Positions 42,192 through 50,986 of a stretch of 64,000 bases of DNA are shown here, piece after piece (within the stretch, counting starts at the first letter, position 1; each line of letters opens with the position of its first letter). Origin of the DNA: Pseudomonas mucoides (GTDB lineage Bacteria > Pseudomonadota > Gammaproteobacteria > Pseudomonadales > Pseudomonadaceae); the NCBI RefSeq assembly GCF_015461845.1, contig NZ_JACOPW010000009.1:1-64000 (forward strand). The letters run 5' to 3'. Under the pieces are notes generated by a model, which saw only the letters and a list, made by a program, of their open reading frames with translations, was not told the DNA's origin and made no database searches. The translations under genes were made by a program, and so were the position numbers.

Positions 42192-43468
42192 GTACGGAAA
42201 AACTCTTCGGCGCCCCGGCGCGCACGCCGTCCGGCAACACCGACAACGAAGGCCTGAAACTGGTGTTGCACCGCTACATCATCGATGCCATCGAAGAGTC
42301 CGGAAAAAACTTGCTGGAAGGGTCGCGGCCGGCGCTGTCGCAATTCGTCATCGACAAAGTGGCCGAATACATCGCCCGGCTGCACTTGGCGATTTCCCGT
42401 TATGAGATGGAGCGCTTGGCCGAAGAACTGGTCGACGAACTCACCGGTTTCGGCCCGCTGGAAGTGCTGCTGCGCGACCCGTCCGTGACCGAGATTCTGG
42501 TCAACGGTCCGCATCGGGTGTTCATCGAACGCGACGGTGTGCTGCATCAAAGTGACTTGCGTTTCATTGACTCGCACCACGTCGAACGCGTCATGCAACG
42601 TATTCTCGCGCCCTTGGGCCGACGGCTCGATGAGTCCTCGCCAATGGTCGATGCACGCCTGCCCGATGGCAGCCGGGTCAACGCGATCATTCCGCCGATT
42701 GCCCTCGACGGGCCGTGTCTGTCGATTCGGAAATTTCGCAAGGACATGCTCAAAAGCAGCGACCTGATGGCAATGCAAACCATCGATCAGGAGATCTACG
42801 ACTTCATTCAGGAAGCCGTGGGCAAGCGCTGCAACATCCTGATCAGCGGCGGCACCGGCACCGGCAAAACCACGTTGCTGAACATCCTCAGCCAGTTGAT
42901 CAATCCGCACGAACGCCTCGTCACCATCGAAGACGTCGCCGAACTGCAACTGGGCCACCCGCACGTCGTGCGCCTCGAAACCCGGCCGCCGAATGCCGAA
43001 GGTCACGGCGAAGTGAAGTCCAGCGACCTGATCCGCAACGCCCTGCGGATGCGTCCGGACCGGATCATCCTCGGCGAAATTCGCGGCGTCGAAGTGCTCG
43101 ACGTCCTCACGGCCATGAACACCGGTCACGACGGTTCGATGAGCACCGTGCACGCCAACAATGCCCAGGACGCGCTGCTGCGCCTGGAGACATTGGTCGG
43201 CCTGACCGGCCGCACCATCGCCGAAAAAACCTTGCGCCAGATGATTTGCGCCGCGCTGGACGTGGTGATCCAGCTCACCCGCATGCCCGACGGTCGCCGC
43301 TGCGTCAGCGAGGTGGTGGAAGTGGTCGGCGTGCGCGAAGACGTGTACGTCACCAACACCTTGTTCCGGCTCGACCGTCGCACCGGTTTCGGTTTTATGC
43401 GCGAGGCGGTCAACCCCGCCGGCGACAAACTGCGCCGCGAAACGGCACTTGTTTCCTCACCGCACTGA
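42188..43468 (+). CDS. tadA: Flp pilus secretion ATPase TadA/CpaF
   Basis: A 426-aa hexameric motor ATPase. An N-terminal helical part (about 20-110) leads to Walker A GGTGTGKTT (about 221-229), Asp box TIEDVAEL, Walker B RPDRIILGEIRG and His box STVHANN. It powers both extension and retraction of Tad pili. It starts inside the tadZ stop codon and is followed 9 nt later by tadB. Confidence 0.95.
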   Translation: MSTEKLFGAPARTPSGNTDNEGLKLVLHRYIIDAIEESGKNLLEGSRPALSQFVIDKVAEYIARLHLAISRYEMERLAEELVDELTGFGPLEVLLRDPSVTEILVNGPHRVFIERDGVLHQSDLRFIDSHHVERVMQRILAPLGRRLDESSPMVDARLPDGSRVNAIIPPIALDGPCLSIRKFRKDMLKSSDLMAMQTIDQEIYDFIQEAVGKRCNILISGGTGTGKTTLLNILSQLINPHERLVTIEDVAELQLGHPHVVRLETRPPNAEGHGEVKSSDLIRNALRMRPDRIILGEIRGVEVLDVLTAMNTGHDGSMSTVHANNAQDALLRLETLVGLTGRTIAEKTLRQMICAALDVVIQLTRMPDGRRCVSEVVEVVGVREDVYVTNTLFRLDRRTGFGFMREAVNPAGDKLRRETALVSSPH

Positions 43469-43477
43469 GGCCACGGC

Positions 43478-44362
43478 ATGCTCAAACCGGCGCTGCTGAT
43501 TCTCGTTTGCCTGATCCTGTTCGGGCTATCGATCCGCTTGTTGCTCCGCGGGCTGCGCCAGACCGGGACCGAACGCGTGTTGGATCGCCTGAGCCAAGGG
43601 CAGCCGCAAATCGTCGTTGAAAAAACCTCCTGGGCCGGACCGGAACGGGCGTTTTTGCGCGCCGGTCTCGGGCGTCCGACTGAACGATTGGGACGCTGGG
43701 TGCTGCTGTGGGCCCTCGGTATTTTGCTGGGCGTTGTCGTCGGTGGCTGGATCGGTGCGCTGCTGTTTGTACTGGTGCCGCCGTTGCTCCTGCGGCTGTA
43801 TGTCGGCTGGCGTTATCAGCGCCGGCTCAAGCGCATGATCGAACAACTTCCGCCGTTGCTTGATCACACCGTGCGCAGCCTGAAATCCGGTCGAACCCTG
43901 GCCGATGCCCTGCTCGGCGCTATCGAAGCCGCCGATGACCCATTGAAAAATGCCATGGGCCGGGTCCAGCGCAACGTGCAGTTGGGTGTCAGCTTGCCCG
44001 ACGCCGCGTCGGACTTCGCCGAGTTGTATGAGAGAGATGAACTGCGCCTGCTGGCCCTGGGTTTGAAGGTCAATCATCGCTACGGCGGTAATGCCAGCGA
44101 ACTGCTGGAAAACCTGATCAAGATGATCCGAGAGCGCGAGCAGGCCGCCCGCCAGCTCAGCGCCATGACCGGTGAAACCCGGGTGACCGCGTGGGTGCTG
44201 GGGTGTTTACCGCTGGGCCTGGCCGGTTATTTTCTGATCGCTAACCCGGCCTATTTACTCGCCATGTGGAATGACCACTCGGGGCAAATCATGCTCGCGA
44301 CAGCGTTTGGTTTGCAGGCGGTGGGCAGCCTCGCGCTCTGGCGCATGTTGCGCAGCGTATGA
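43478..44362 (+). CDS. tadB: Flp pilus inner-membrane platform protein TadB
   Basis: A 294-aa platform protein with an N-terminal anchor (5-22), a paired hydrophobic region (about 75-110), a T2SSF domain (about 135-260, with LDHTVRSLKSGRTLADAL) and C-terminal helices. It forms the base on which TadA acts, with TadC. GAGG precedes the ATG; overlaps tadC by 4 nt. Confidence 0.92.
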   Translation: MLKPALLILVCLILFGLSIRLLLRGLRQTGTERVLDRLSQGQPQIVVEKTSWAGPERAFLRAGLGRPTERLGRWVLLWALGILLGVVVGGWIGALLFVLVPPLLLRLYVGWRYQRRLKRMIEQLPPLLDHTVRSLKSGRTLADALLGAIEAADDPLKNAMGRVQRNVQLGVSLPDAASDFAELYERDELRLLALGLKVNHRYGGNASELLENLIKMIREREQAARQLSAMTGETRVTAWVLGCLPLGLAGYFLIANPAYLLAMWNDHSGQIMLATAFGLQAVGSLALWRMLRSV

Positions 44363-45249
44363 AAATGCCTCTACTGATCAGTGCACTGCTGTTTTTCGGG
44401 GCCACGCTGTTGCTGCTCAGCAGCCTGCTGGACCAGCGTCGACGGGCGCGTCAGGTGGCCCAGCGGCTGGACGGCAAGCCGCTCGGCCACAGCCAGTTGG
44501 GTCTCTGGTTGCAGGCGTTGGGCAATAGCCGGATCGGTCAGCGCTCGGTCAATCTGGACAACGAAACCCAGGCACTGCTCAACCGCCTCGGCTGGCGCAG
44601 CACCCGTCGTCGCTCACTGTTCGCCGCGTGCCAGGTCGGCGTGCCGGTGCTGGCACTGGCCATGAGTTTGCTGATTCAGGGGGTGTTCTATCCCGATGCG
44701 CAGAATCACTGGATCGCCCCGCTGTTCGCCACGGCCATCGGCTATTTGCTGCCTAAGCGCTTACTCGCCGCTGCCTCGTTGCGTCGACAAAAACAACTGG
44801 CGTCCGAGATTTCCACCTTCATCCCGCTGCTGCGCATCCTGTTCGAATCGGGCATGGCGGTGGAGCAGTCGTTGCGCGTCCTGAGCACCGAAGGCAAACA
44901 ACTCATGCCCGCGCTGACCCATGAACTGCGTCTGGTGCTGGCCCGTGTCGATTCCGGCCTGGAACTGGGTGAAGAACTGCACAAGGTCAGCCGTTTGCTG
45001 GCGGTCGATGAATTCACCGACACCTGCGTGATCCTTGAACAGTTGATCCACCAGGGCGGCGGTGCGATGAAATCCCTGCTGACGCTCAAGCAATTATTCG
45101 ATGACCGGCGCCTGACGCGCCTGCAGGAATACATCTCCAAGATGTCCGCCAAAATGTCCGTCGTGATGATGCTGTTTCTCTTCCCGGCGTTATTGATCGT
45201 GCTGGCCGGCCCGGGCTTCACCGCCCTGGCCCGGGCCATTGGTTCATAG
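44359..45249 (+). CDS. tadC: Flp pilus inner-membrane platform protein TadC
   Basis: A 296-aa T2SSF-family partner of TadB. Four hydrophobic segments are visible, and the cytoplasmic core has ISTFIPLLRILFESGMAVEQ (about 150-169). The C-terminus is VVMMLFLFPALLIVLAGPGF. Its order and length are standard for tad loci. Confidence 0.92.
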   Translation: MKMPLLISALLFFGATLLLLSSLLDQRRRARQVAQRLDGKPLGHSQLGLWLQALGNSRIGQRSVNLDNETQALLNRLGWRSTRRRSLFAACQVGVPVLALAMSLLIQGVFYPDAQNHWIAPLFATAIGYLLPKRLLAAASLRRQKQLASEISTFIPLLRILFESGMAVEQSLRVLSTEGKQLMPALTHELRLVLARVDSGLELGEELHKVSRLLAVDEFTDTCVILEQLIHQGGGAMKSLLTLKQLFDDRRLTRLQEYISKMSAKMSVVMMLFLFPALLIVLAGPGFTALARAIGS

Positions 45250-45259
45250 AGGGGTCCTG

Positions 45260-45973
45260 ATGAAAGCGATGATTGCCGGTTTGAGTTTGCTGTTATTGGG
45301 CGGTTGCGCCACCGACGGCCAGACACCATGGAGCGCCCTGACCAGCAGCGCCAGTTGCAGCAAATTGAGTGCCGATGAACAGCTGAAATTAAACCTGGCC
45401 GACGACATGGCCAACGACGGCAAACTGCACGCCAGCCTGGCCAACCTGCAAAGCCTGCCGGACAACGTGGCCGACGTACGCCTGCGCCGGGCCAAGGTCT
45501 ACCGCCTGCTGGGGCGCAGCGAAGCCGAGCCGTTATACCGCAGCCTGCTCGGCACCTGCATGGCCGCCGAAGCCGAACACGGCCTGGGCCAACTCGCTGC
45601 AGCCAAGGGCGACAACGGCCTGGCCCAGGCTCACTTGCTGCGCGCCGCGCGGCTGGCGCCCACCGACGACAAAATCCGCAACGACCTCGGCGTGGTGTAC
45701 CTCAATCAACTGCGCGTCGACGATGCACGCTTTGAATTCCTCACCGCCATGGAACTCAAGCAAGGCGATCAACTGGCCGCATTGAACATGGTGACGCTAC
45801 TGATCTACCAGGACGACTGGAGCCGCGCCGCCGAACTCGTCAGCCGCCTCGGCCTCAGCCCCGCCCAAGTCACCGAAGCCCAGGAACGCGCACAAAAACT
45901 CAAGACCCCGGGCAAGACAGGCCCGATTCCTGTTAACCAGGTCGCCGTCGTCACGACGCCGAGCCTCCAATAG
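45260..45973 (+). CDS. tadD: Tad pilotin-like TPR lipoprotein TadD
   Basis: A 237-aa lipoprotein with lipobox LLGGC (Cys18) and three or so TPR-like helical repeats (about 70-200). It is expected at the outer membrane as a pilotin for RcpA. Start at MKAMIAGLSL (45260), with GAGGGG upstream; the frame opens 21 nt earlier. The DUF3613 gene follows 13 nt later. Confidence 0.88.
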   Translation: MKAMIAGLSLLLLGGCATDGQTPWSALTSSASCSKLSADEQLKLNLADDMANDGKLHASLANLQSLPDNVADVRLRRAKVYRLLGRSEAEPLYRSLLGTCMAAEAEHGLGQLAAAKGDNGLAQAHLLRAARLAPTDDKIRNDLGVVYLNQLRVDDARFEFLTAMELKQGDQLAALNMVTLLIYQDDWSRAAELVSRLGLSPAQVTEAQERAQKLKTPGKTGPIPVNQVAVVTTPSLQ

Positions 45974-45986
45974 GGAGTCCTTTGCG

Positions 45987-46259
45987 ATGAAACCAATCGT
46001 CCTCAGCTGCCTCGGCCTGCTGGCCCTGCCCCTCGCCGCCCTTGCGCTCGACGGCCCATCCTCGCCACAACAAGCGGAAACCGAAGGCTGGCTGCAACTG
46101 CAAAGCAGCAACAAGGCTGCTTCGCAGAAACCACAGACCTCGACAGCGACTGAACGCGAGCTGAGCATGCAGCGCTGGTTGAAGAGTTATGAGCATGAGA
46201 TCCCGCAGTTTTTTGATCAGGATCAGGGGGGGACGGTGAGCAGTGGGTCGGGGGGGTAG
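45987..46259 (+). CDS. DUF3613 small exported protein of the tad locus
   Basis: A 90-aa protein with a signal peptide (cleavage near ALA-LDG, about 20). The conserved core is EGWLQLQSSNKAASQ, followed by QRWLKSYEHEIPQFF. It matches the PA4298-type gene at the same place in PAO1. Its role in pilus assembly is unknown. Poly-Gly/Ser ends the protein. It is the last gene of the rcpC operon. Confidence 0.82.
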   Translation: MKPIVLSCLGLLALPLAALALDGPSSPQQAETEGWLQLQSSNKAASQKPQTSTATERELSMQRWLKSYEHEIPQFFDQDQGGTVSSGSGG

Positions 46260-46286
46260 GTTTTGGTTTTTTGTGTGTGGTTTGCC

Positions 46287-46315
46287 GCCTTCGCGAGCAG
46301 GCTCGCTCCCACAGG
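46287..46315. repeat. REP element, single
   Basis: One REP arm pair, CTTCGCGAGCAGGCTCGCTCCC with flanking ACAGG, between the convergent DUF3613 and pprB genes. No inverted partner is nearby. Confidence 0.8.
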
Positions 46316-46340
46316 TCAAACAGTGTGCAGCGGAGGAAAA

Positions 46341-47120
46341 TCAGTGAGCCGTAACCCGCTGGCGCATCCCGGAACTGCTGGGCGACAACGCCAACGCCAA
46401 CTGGGTGCGGTTATGCATATGCGTCAAACGCAACACCTGCGACACATACAATTTCACCGTGTTCTCGGTAATCCCAAGCTCACAGGCAATCTGATAATTG
46501 GTCTGCCCCTTGCCCACCAACCGCGCCACATCCAGCTGTCGTGGCGACAACTGATTGAAAATCGCCGGCATCTCCACCCGATCCACATCACTGACCTCAG
46601 CGTCGCCAACATCCGCCTGAGGCCCACGTCGAACCTTATCCAGATCCTGATACAAATCATCGATCGACTCGGACAGATACTGCAGCTTCTGATTCAAATG
46701 CCCCAGCTGCAGATTTTTCTGCCGCTCCTGCAACGCCACTTCCTGACGCTGAACCCCTTCCAGCAACTCACCCAGATCAACCGGCTTCTGATAGTAATCA
46801 GCAAACCCGGCCCGCAGCGCCTTGATCACATCCTGCTTGTCCGCACGCCCTGTCAGCATGATGGCTTCAAACGCCCGGTGCTTGCCAGACAACCGCTGCA
46901 ACACCTGAACCAACTCAATCCCGTTCAGCCCAGGCATCTGCAAGTCGCACAGCACCAGGCCGACATCCAGATCCTCCTCAAAGCGCTCGATCGCCTGCTG
47001 GCCAGACTCACACGGAATACAGCCATAGCCCTTGCTCTCGAGGAATTCGCACAGCTCCTCCACGATCAAAGGCTGATCATCGACCACCAGGATTTTTACC
47101 GCAGACGTAAACTTATTCAC
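46341..47120 (-). CDS. pprB: Response regulator PprB (LuxR-type output), activator of the tad locus
   Basis: A 259-aa response regulator. The receiver (about 8-125) has phospho-acceptor Asp59 in LCDLQMPG. A coiled linker (about 130-185) is followed by a LuxR-type HTH (LSPRQLDVARLVGKGQTNYQ, ITENTVKLYVSQVL). In P. aeruginosa PprB activates flp/tad and other surface genes. I choose GTG 47120 (VNKFTSAVKI), with GGAG 8 bases upstream, over ATG 47132, which lacks a ribosome site. Kinase: PprA, encoded 1.1 kb away. Confidence 0.88.
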   Translation of the reverse strand: MNKFTSAVKILVVDDQPLIVEELCEFLESKGYGCIPCESGQQAIERFEEDLDVGLVLCDLQMPGLNGIELVQVLQRLSGKHRAFEAIMLTGRADKQDVIKALRAGFADYYQKPVDLGELLEGVQRQEVALQERQKNLQLGHLNQKLQYLSESIDDLYQDLDKVRRGPQADVGDAEVSDVDRVEMPAIFNQLSPRQLDVARLVGKGQTNYQIACELGITENTVKLYVSQVLRLTHMHNRTQLALALSPSSSGMRQRVTAH

Positions 47121-47234
47121 GCGCCACTCCATGCTCAGGCCAACGCTGACCGCTCCTGTACTGACAGCCCCAGGCTGCACAACCAGTGATTTGAAAGTAG
47201 ACGCACTTTCTGACTCTGTACATAGAACGGGCGA

Positions 47235-47705
47235 CTAGTGAATCCAGGCGAACGTGAACAACAACCCCACCAACACAAAGGGCGCAAATGGCTGCTTCCT
47301 TGACACTCCCGGCTCCAGGTAGCGAAGACGAGCCCTAAGCCCTTGACCCAAATGAAGCCAGACTCTTGGCGCCACCAGCAGCCATAAAACACTGGCCAGT
47401 GCGGCACCGATAAAGCTGCCCAGCAGGTGTATACCGTCCGTCGCGAGACCCAGGGCGCCCATCAGTTTCACATCGCCCGCGCCCATGCGGCGCAGCGCAT
47501 AACCGGGCAAGGTGAAGGCCAGCGCCAGCAACAACGCCCAACCGCCCTGCGCGGCCTCAGCGCCCAGCCAGGTGGTGTCGGTCCACAACAACCAGGTCAG
47601 CGCCAACGCGCCTGCACCGAGGGTCAGGCCATTGGCGATGTGCTTTTCCCGGGCATCCTGTGCCGCGCAGAGCGTCAGCCAGATCAATAAAACAAAGCTT
47701 TGCAT
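47235..47705 (-). CDS. fppA: Flp prepilin peptidase FppA (A24 aspartic protease)
   Basis: A 156-aa membrane peptidase lacking the N-methyltransferase domain of PilD. The two catalytic aspartates are Asp17 (AQDAREKHIANG) and Asp78 (GAGDVKLMG). About five membrane segments. It cleaves Flp and the TadE-like pseudopilins. It lies 114 nt upstream of pprB on the same strand and is divergent from the tadE-like gene. Confidence 0.92.
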   Translation of the reverse strand: MQSFVLLIWLTLCAAQDAREKHIANGLTLGAGALALTWLLWTDTTWLGAEAAQGGWALLLALAFTLPGYALRRMGAGDVKLMGALGLATDGIHLLGSFIGAALASVLWLLVAPRVWLHLGQGLRARLRYLEPGVSRKQPFAPFVLVGLLFTFAWIH

Positions 47706-47780
47706 TCGGTAAAAAACATCCGTTATGGCTGAATGATTCTATGCTGATATCACGCTGTGACAGTCAGGGTAGACGCACTC

Positions 47781-48221
47781 ATGAAATCAAGCCTCCCCCG
47801 CAAACAAAAAGGCGCCGTTGCGATTGAGTTCGCCTTGGTGTTCGTGCTTTTTTTCGCCGTGTTCTATGCAATTGTCAGTTACAGCTTGCCGCTGTTGCTG
47901 ATGCAATCGTTCAACCAGTCGACCGCTGAAGCGGTGCGCCGCAGCGTGGCGGTGGACCCGAGCGCGCCCGGTTACGCGGCCACCGTGCAAGCCACCGCAG
48001 CAGCAGAATTGAACCGGCAGTTGGCCTGGATTCCTGCCGCACTGAACTTCAATGCCGCCACCGATTCCACCATCACCTTTGTCGCCGGAGTGCTTAAGGT
48101 CAAAGTCGATTACCCCACCAGCAAGCTCAACCGTGTGGTGCCGTTTCTGGTGCTGCCGGGGATCGGTTCGGTGCCCAATTTGCCGGCGACACTCAGCGCC
48201 AGTTCGAGTCTGCAATTTTGA
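47781..48221 (+). CDS. TadE/TadF-like pseudopilin
   Basis: A 146-aa protein with a prepilin-like N-terminus (RKQKGAVAIEFALVFVLFF), where cleavage after Gly gives Glu at position 5, and one N-terminal hydrophobic helix. The C-terminal ~100 residues are periplasmic. It corresponds to the PA4294-type gene. Start at MKSSLPRKQK (47781); a further eight codons upstream are open. The stop overlaps the TTG start of pprA. Confidence 0.86.
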   Translation: MKSSLPRKQKGAVAIEFALVFVLFFAVFYAIVSYSLPLLLMQSFNQSTAEAVRRSVAVDPSAPGYAATVQATAAAELNRQLAWIPAALNFNAATDSTITFVAGVLKVKVDYPTSKLNRVVPFLVLPGIGSVPNLPATLSASSSLQF

Positions 48222-50986
48222 GTTCCGGCGACAAACTGTTCGGCCGTCTGCTGAACCGCCATCCGCCACAGCCTGTGACCATGCCCGACACCCTGTGCGT
48301 GCAGAGTGTGGGCTTGCAACTGTACCTGGATGCCGAAGGCCGGGTGATTCATCAGACGGGACCGCTGCGGCATATGCTGGCCCAGCAGATTCCAGCCGCG
48401 CAGTCCCCGCTGCTGGTGGATTACCTCATGCCCCACAGCAGCCTCGCGGTCGAAGGTGTGCCCGCCGACTGGCAGGGACAGACCCTGGACCTGGACTTCT
48501 ACACCGTCAGCGGACAGCCCCTGCACCTGCGCGGCTGGGTCCAGCCCGCGGACAAAAACTGGTTGTTGCAGTTACTCGACATCGGCGACGTCTTGCTCGA
48601 GCGCCGGCAATCGCGCAGCCGCGAACAGAACCAGTTACTCACGGCGAAGATCAGCGAACAGCTGCGCCTGTGCAGCCTGGTGCGTCTGCCCGATGTTTTG
48701 CTCGATCAGCTTCAGGTGCTGGCGCAACGTTTTCACATTCCCTGCGTTGCGGTGGCGTTGCTCGATGAGCAGGCTCAGGGCTGGCAAATTCATCAGCAAT
48801 ACGCCGCCCTCGATGCGCCGAAGCTGTGGCAAAACGCTCAGCGCCTGGGCACCGGGCTCGACAGTTTGAACGGCTCGGTCGCCCAACACCTGACACCCGC
48901 CGCGCACCCGCGCCTGCAAGACATCTTCGGGCATGCCGACGGCTTGGCGGTGCCCTATTACGACGCTCACGGTGTGGTCGCGTGGTTACTCTGCGGTGTG
49001 TATACGGCGCAGCAACGTGCTCCGGATCTCAACGACAGTGACTGGTTGCAGCTCTGCGCTGCACTGGCCAGCCCGCTGCTGGAACGCCTGCGCGAGCATC
49101 GTCATCAACTGCAACTGGAACGGCTGGAATCACTGCAAGGATTGCTCGGCACCGGTTGGTGGGAAATGTTCAGCGACAGCGCCCAGGTGCAGTTGGCGCC
49201 GTCGCTCGCCAACGTGCTGAGCCTGACGAGCACGCAATTACCGTTGAACGAATGGCTCGACCACATTCACCCCGCTGACCGCGAAGAACTGCGCAGTCGC
49301 CTGCTGGACTTGCAGGACGCCGGCACGCCGTTGTTGCTGTGTGTGCGTCTGCACCGCCCCGAAGCCACACAAACGCCGATCTGGTATCGCCTGCAAGGCC
49401 AGGCCCTGGGCGCCGGTAAACAGCGGCGTTTGGTTGGCTTCATGCTCGACATCAGCGATATCAAAAATCAGCAACAGAACGCCGCCACCGCCCATGCGCG
49501 ACTGGACAACCTGATCGCCAGCTCACCCGCGGTGATTTACGTGCAGCGCTACGTCGAAGGCGCATTGCAACCGACGTTTTTCAGCGACAGCCTGCTGCCG
49601 CTACTAGGGCTGACCCTCGCCGATTGCAGCGCCGGGGCCTTGATCGAACGCATTCACCCGCAGGACCGCGATCAGTATTTCGAGCGTACCCGGCAGTTGC
49701 TGCGCGAAGGCTCGGTGCGTGCCCGTTACCGACTGCGCGACCATCGCGGCGATTACCACTGGCTGCTCGATGAGGCCAAGCTGCTGCGCGATGACCTCGG
49801 CCTGCCGGTGGAAGCCGTCGGCTTGTGGCTGGACGTCACCGAAGCGACCCTGGCCGCCGAACAGGTGAAACAGAGTGAAGAGCGCTACCGGATTCTGGTG
49901 GAGGACTCGCCCGCGATGATTTGCCGGTATTGCCCGGACCTGACGCTGACCTTCGGCAATCGGCCGTTGGCGACCTATCTGGAATGCCAGCCCGAACAAT
50001 TGCCCGGGGTGAATCTGGGCCAATGGATGTCGGACGAACAACGTGAAGCGTTCGTGCAGCGACTCAGTCAACTGAGCCCTGAGTTCCCGGTGAGCACCGC
50101 GGAAATCAACCTGCAACTGCCCGGCCGGGAGCACGCGTGGTGGGTCTGGTCTGATCGCGGGGTGTTCGATGAGCAAGGGCTCCTGCTGGAGATTCAGGCC
50201 GTCGGGCGGGATAACACCGAAGTCCGGCGCTCGCAGCAGCAACTCACGCAGAGCGCAAAAATGGCCACCCTCGGCGAAATGGCCACCGGCCTGGCCCACG
50301 AAATCAATCAGCCGCTGAACGTGATGCGCATGGCCATCGTCAATGTGCTCAAGCGCCTGAGCACGGGCGAGGTGCAGATCGACTACCTCACCGACAAGCT
50401 CAACCGTATCGATTCCCAGGTCCAGCGCGCCGCGCGAGTGGTGGATCACATGCGCGTGTTTGGCCGTCGTTCGGAGATCGAACAGCATCCGTTCAACCCG
50501 GCGCAGGCCATCGAGGGCACGCTGTCGCTGCTGGCCGAAGGCATGCGCGGCAAAGGCGTTGAACTACGGGTCAGCGAGACCGGTTTTGACGTGCAAGTGC
50601 GCGGCTACGTCGATCAGCTGGAGCAGGTGTTGATCAACCTGATGGTCAACGCCCGGGACGCGCTGCTGAGCAAACGCGAGGCCGACCGCGAGTTCAAGCC
50701 GTGGATTTCGGTGTACGCCGAACGGGACAAGCAGTCGGTGCGGCTGTGGGTCGAGGACAATGGCGGCGGCATTGACCCGCGGTTGATGGAGAAGATTTTC
50801 GAACCGTTTTTCACCACCAAACCAGTCGGCATCGGCACGGGGTTGGGGTTGTCGGTGAGCTACGGCATCGTCGAGAACATGGGCGGACGCCTGAGCGTTC
50901 GCAACTCGGTGGAGGGCGCACGGTTTTGCATCGAGCTGCCGGTTGCGTTGGATGATCAGAGCAGCAGTGATGCTCGACCGGAGTGA
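48218..50986 (+). CDS. pprA: Sensor histidine kinase PprA
   Basis: A 922-aa cytoplasmic-looking multi-sensor kinase. A GAF-like region (about 150-290) is followed by three PAS domains (about 300-410, 430-545 and 555-680). The phosphorylated His694 is in LAHEINQPLN, with N box NLMVNARDAL, G1 VEDNGGGI and G2 GIGTGLGLSVS. No membrane span is clear. Start is probably TTG 48218, overlapping the tadE stop (TTGA). ATG 48281 is the alternative and lacks a ribosome site. Its partner is PprB. Its 3' end overlaps tadG by 31 bp. Confidence 0.87.
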   Translation: MSSGDKLFGRLLNRHPPQPVTMPDTLCVQSVGLQLYLDAEGRVIHQTGPLRHMLAQQIPAAQSPLLVDYLMPHSSLAVEGVPADWQGQTLDLDFYTVSGQPLHLRGWVQPADKNWLLQLLDIGDVLLERRQSRSREQNQLLTAKISEQLRLCSLVRLPDVLLDQLQVLAQRFHIPCVAVALLDEQAQGWQIHQQYAALDAPKLWQNAQRLGTGLDSLNGSVAQHLTPAAHPRLQDIFGHADGLAVPYYDAHGVVAWLLCGVYTAQQRAPDLNDSDWLQLCAALASPLLERLREHRHQLQLERLESLQGLLGTGWWEMFSDSAQVQLAPSLANVLSLTSTQLPLNEWLDHIHPADREELRSRLLDLQDAGTPLLLCVRLHRPEATQTPIWYRLQGQALGAGKQRRLVGFMLDISDIKNQQQNAATAHARLDNLIASSPAVIYVQRYVEGALQPTFFSDSLLPLLGLTLADCSAGALIERIHPQDRDQYFERTRQLLREGSVRARYRLRDHRGDYHWLLDEAKLLRDDLGLPVEAVGLWLDVTEATLAAEQVKQSEERYRILVEDSPAMICRYCPDLTLTFGNRPLATYLECQPEQLPGVNLGQWMSDEQREAFVQRLSQLSPEFPVSTAEINLQLPGREHAWWVWSDRGVFDEQGLLLEIQAVGRDNTEVRRSQQQLTQSAKMATLGEMATGLAHEINQPLNVMRMAIVNVLKRLSTGEVQIDYLTDKLNRIDSQVQRAARVVDHMRVFGRRSEIEQHPFNPAQAIEGTLSLLAEGMRGKGVELRVSETGFDVQVRGYVDQLEQVLINLMVNARDALLSKREADREFKPWISVYAERDKQSVRLWVEDNGGGIDPRLMEKIFEPFFTTKPVGIGTGLGLSVSYGIVENMGGRLSVRNSVEGARFCIELPVALDDQSSSDARPE

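Noticed and set aside
42188..43468. Type II secretion or type IVa pilus locus
   Set aside because: The CpaB/RcpC, TadZ, single-domain prepilin peptidase and Flp pilin define the Tad class.
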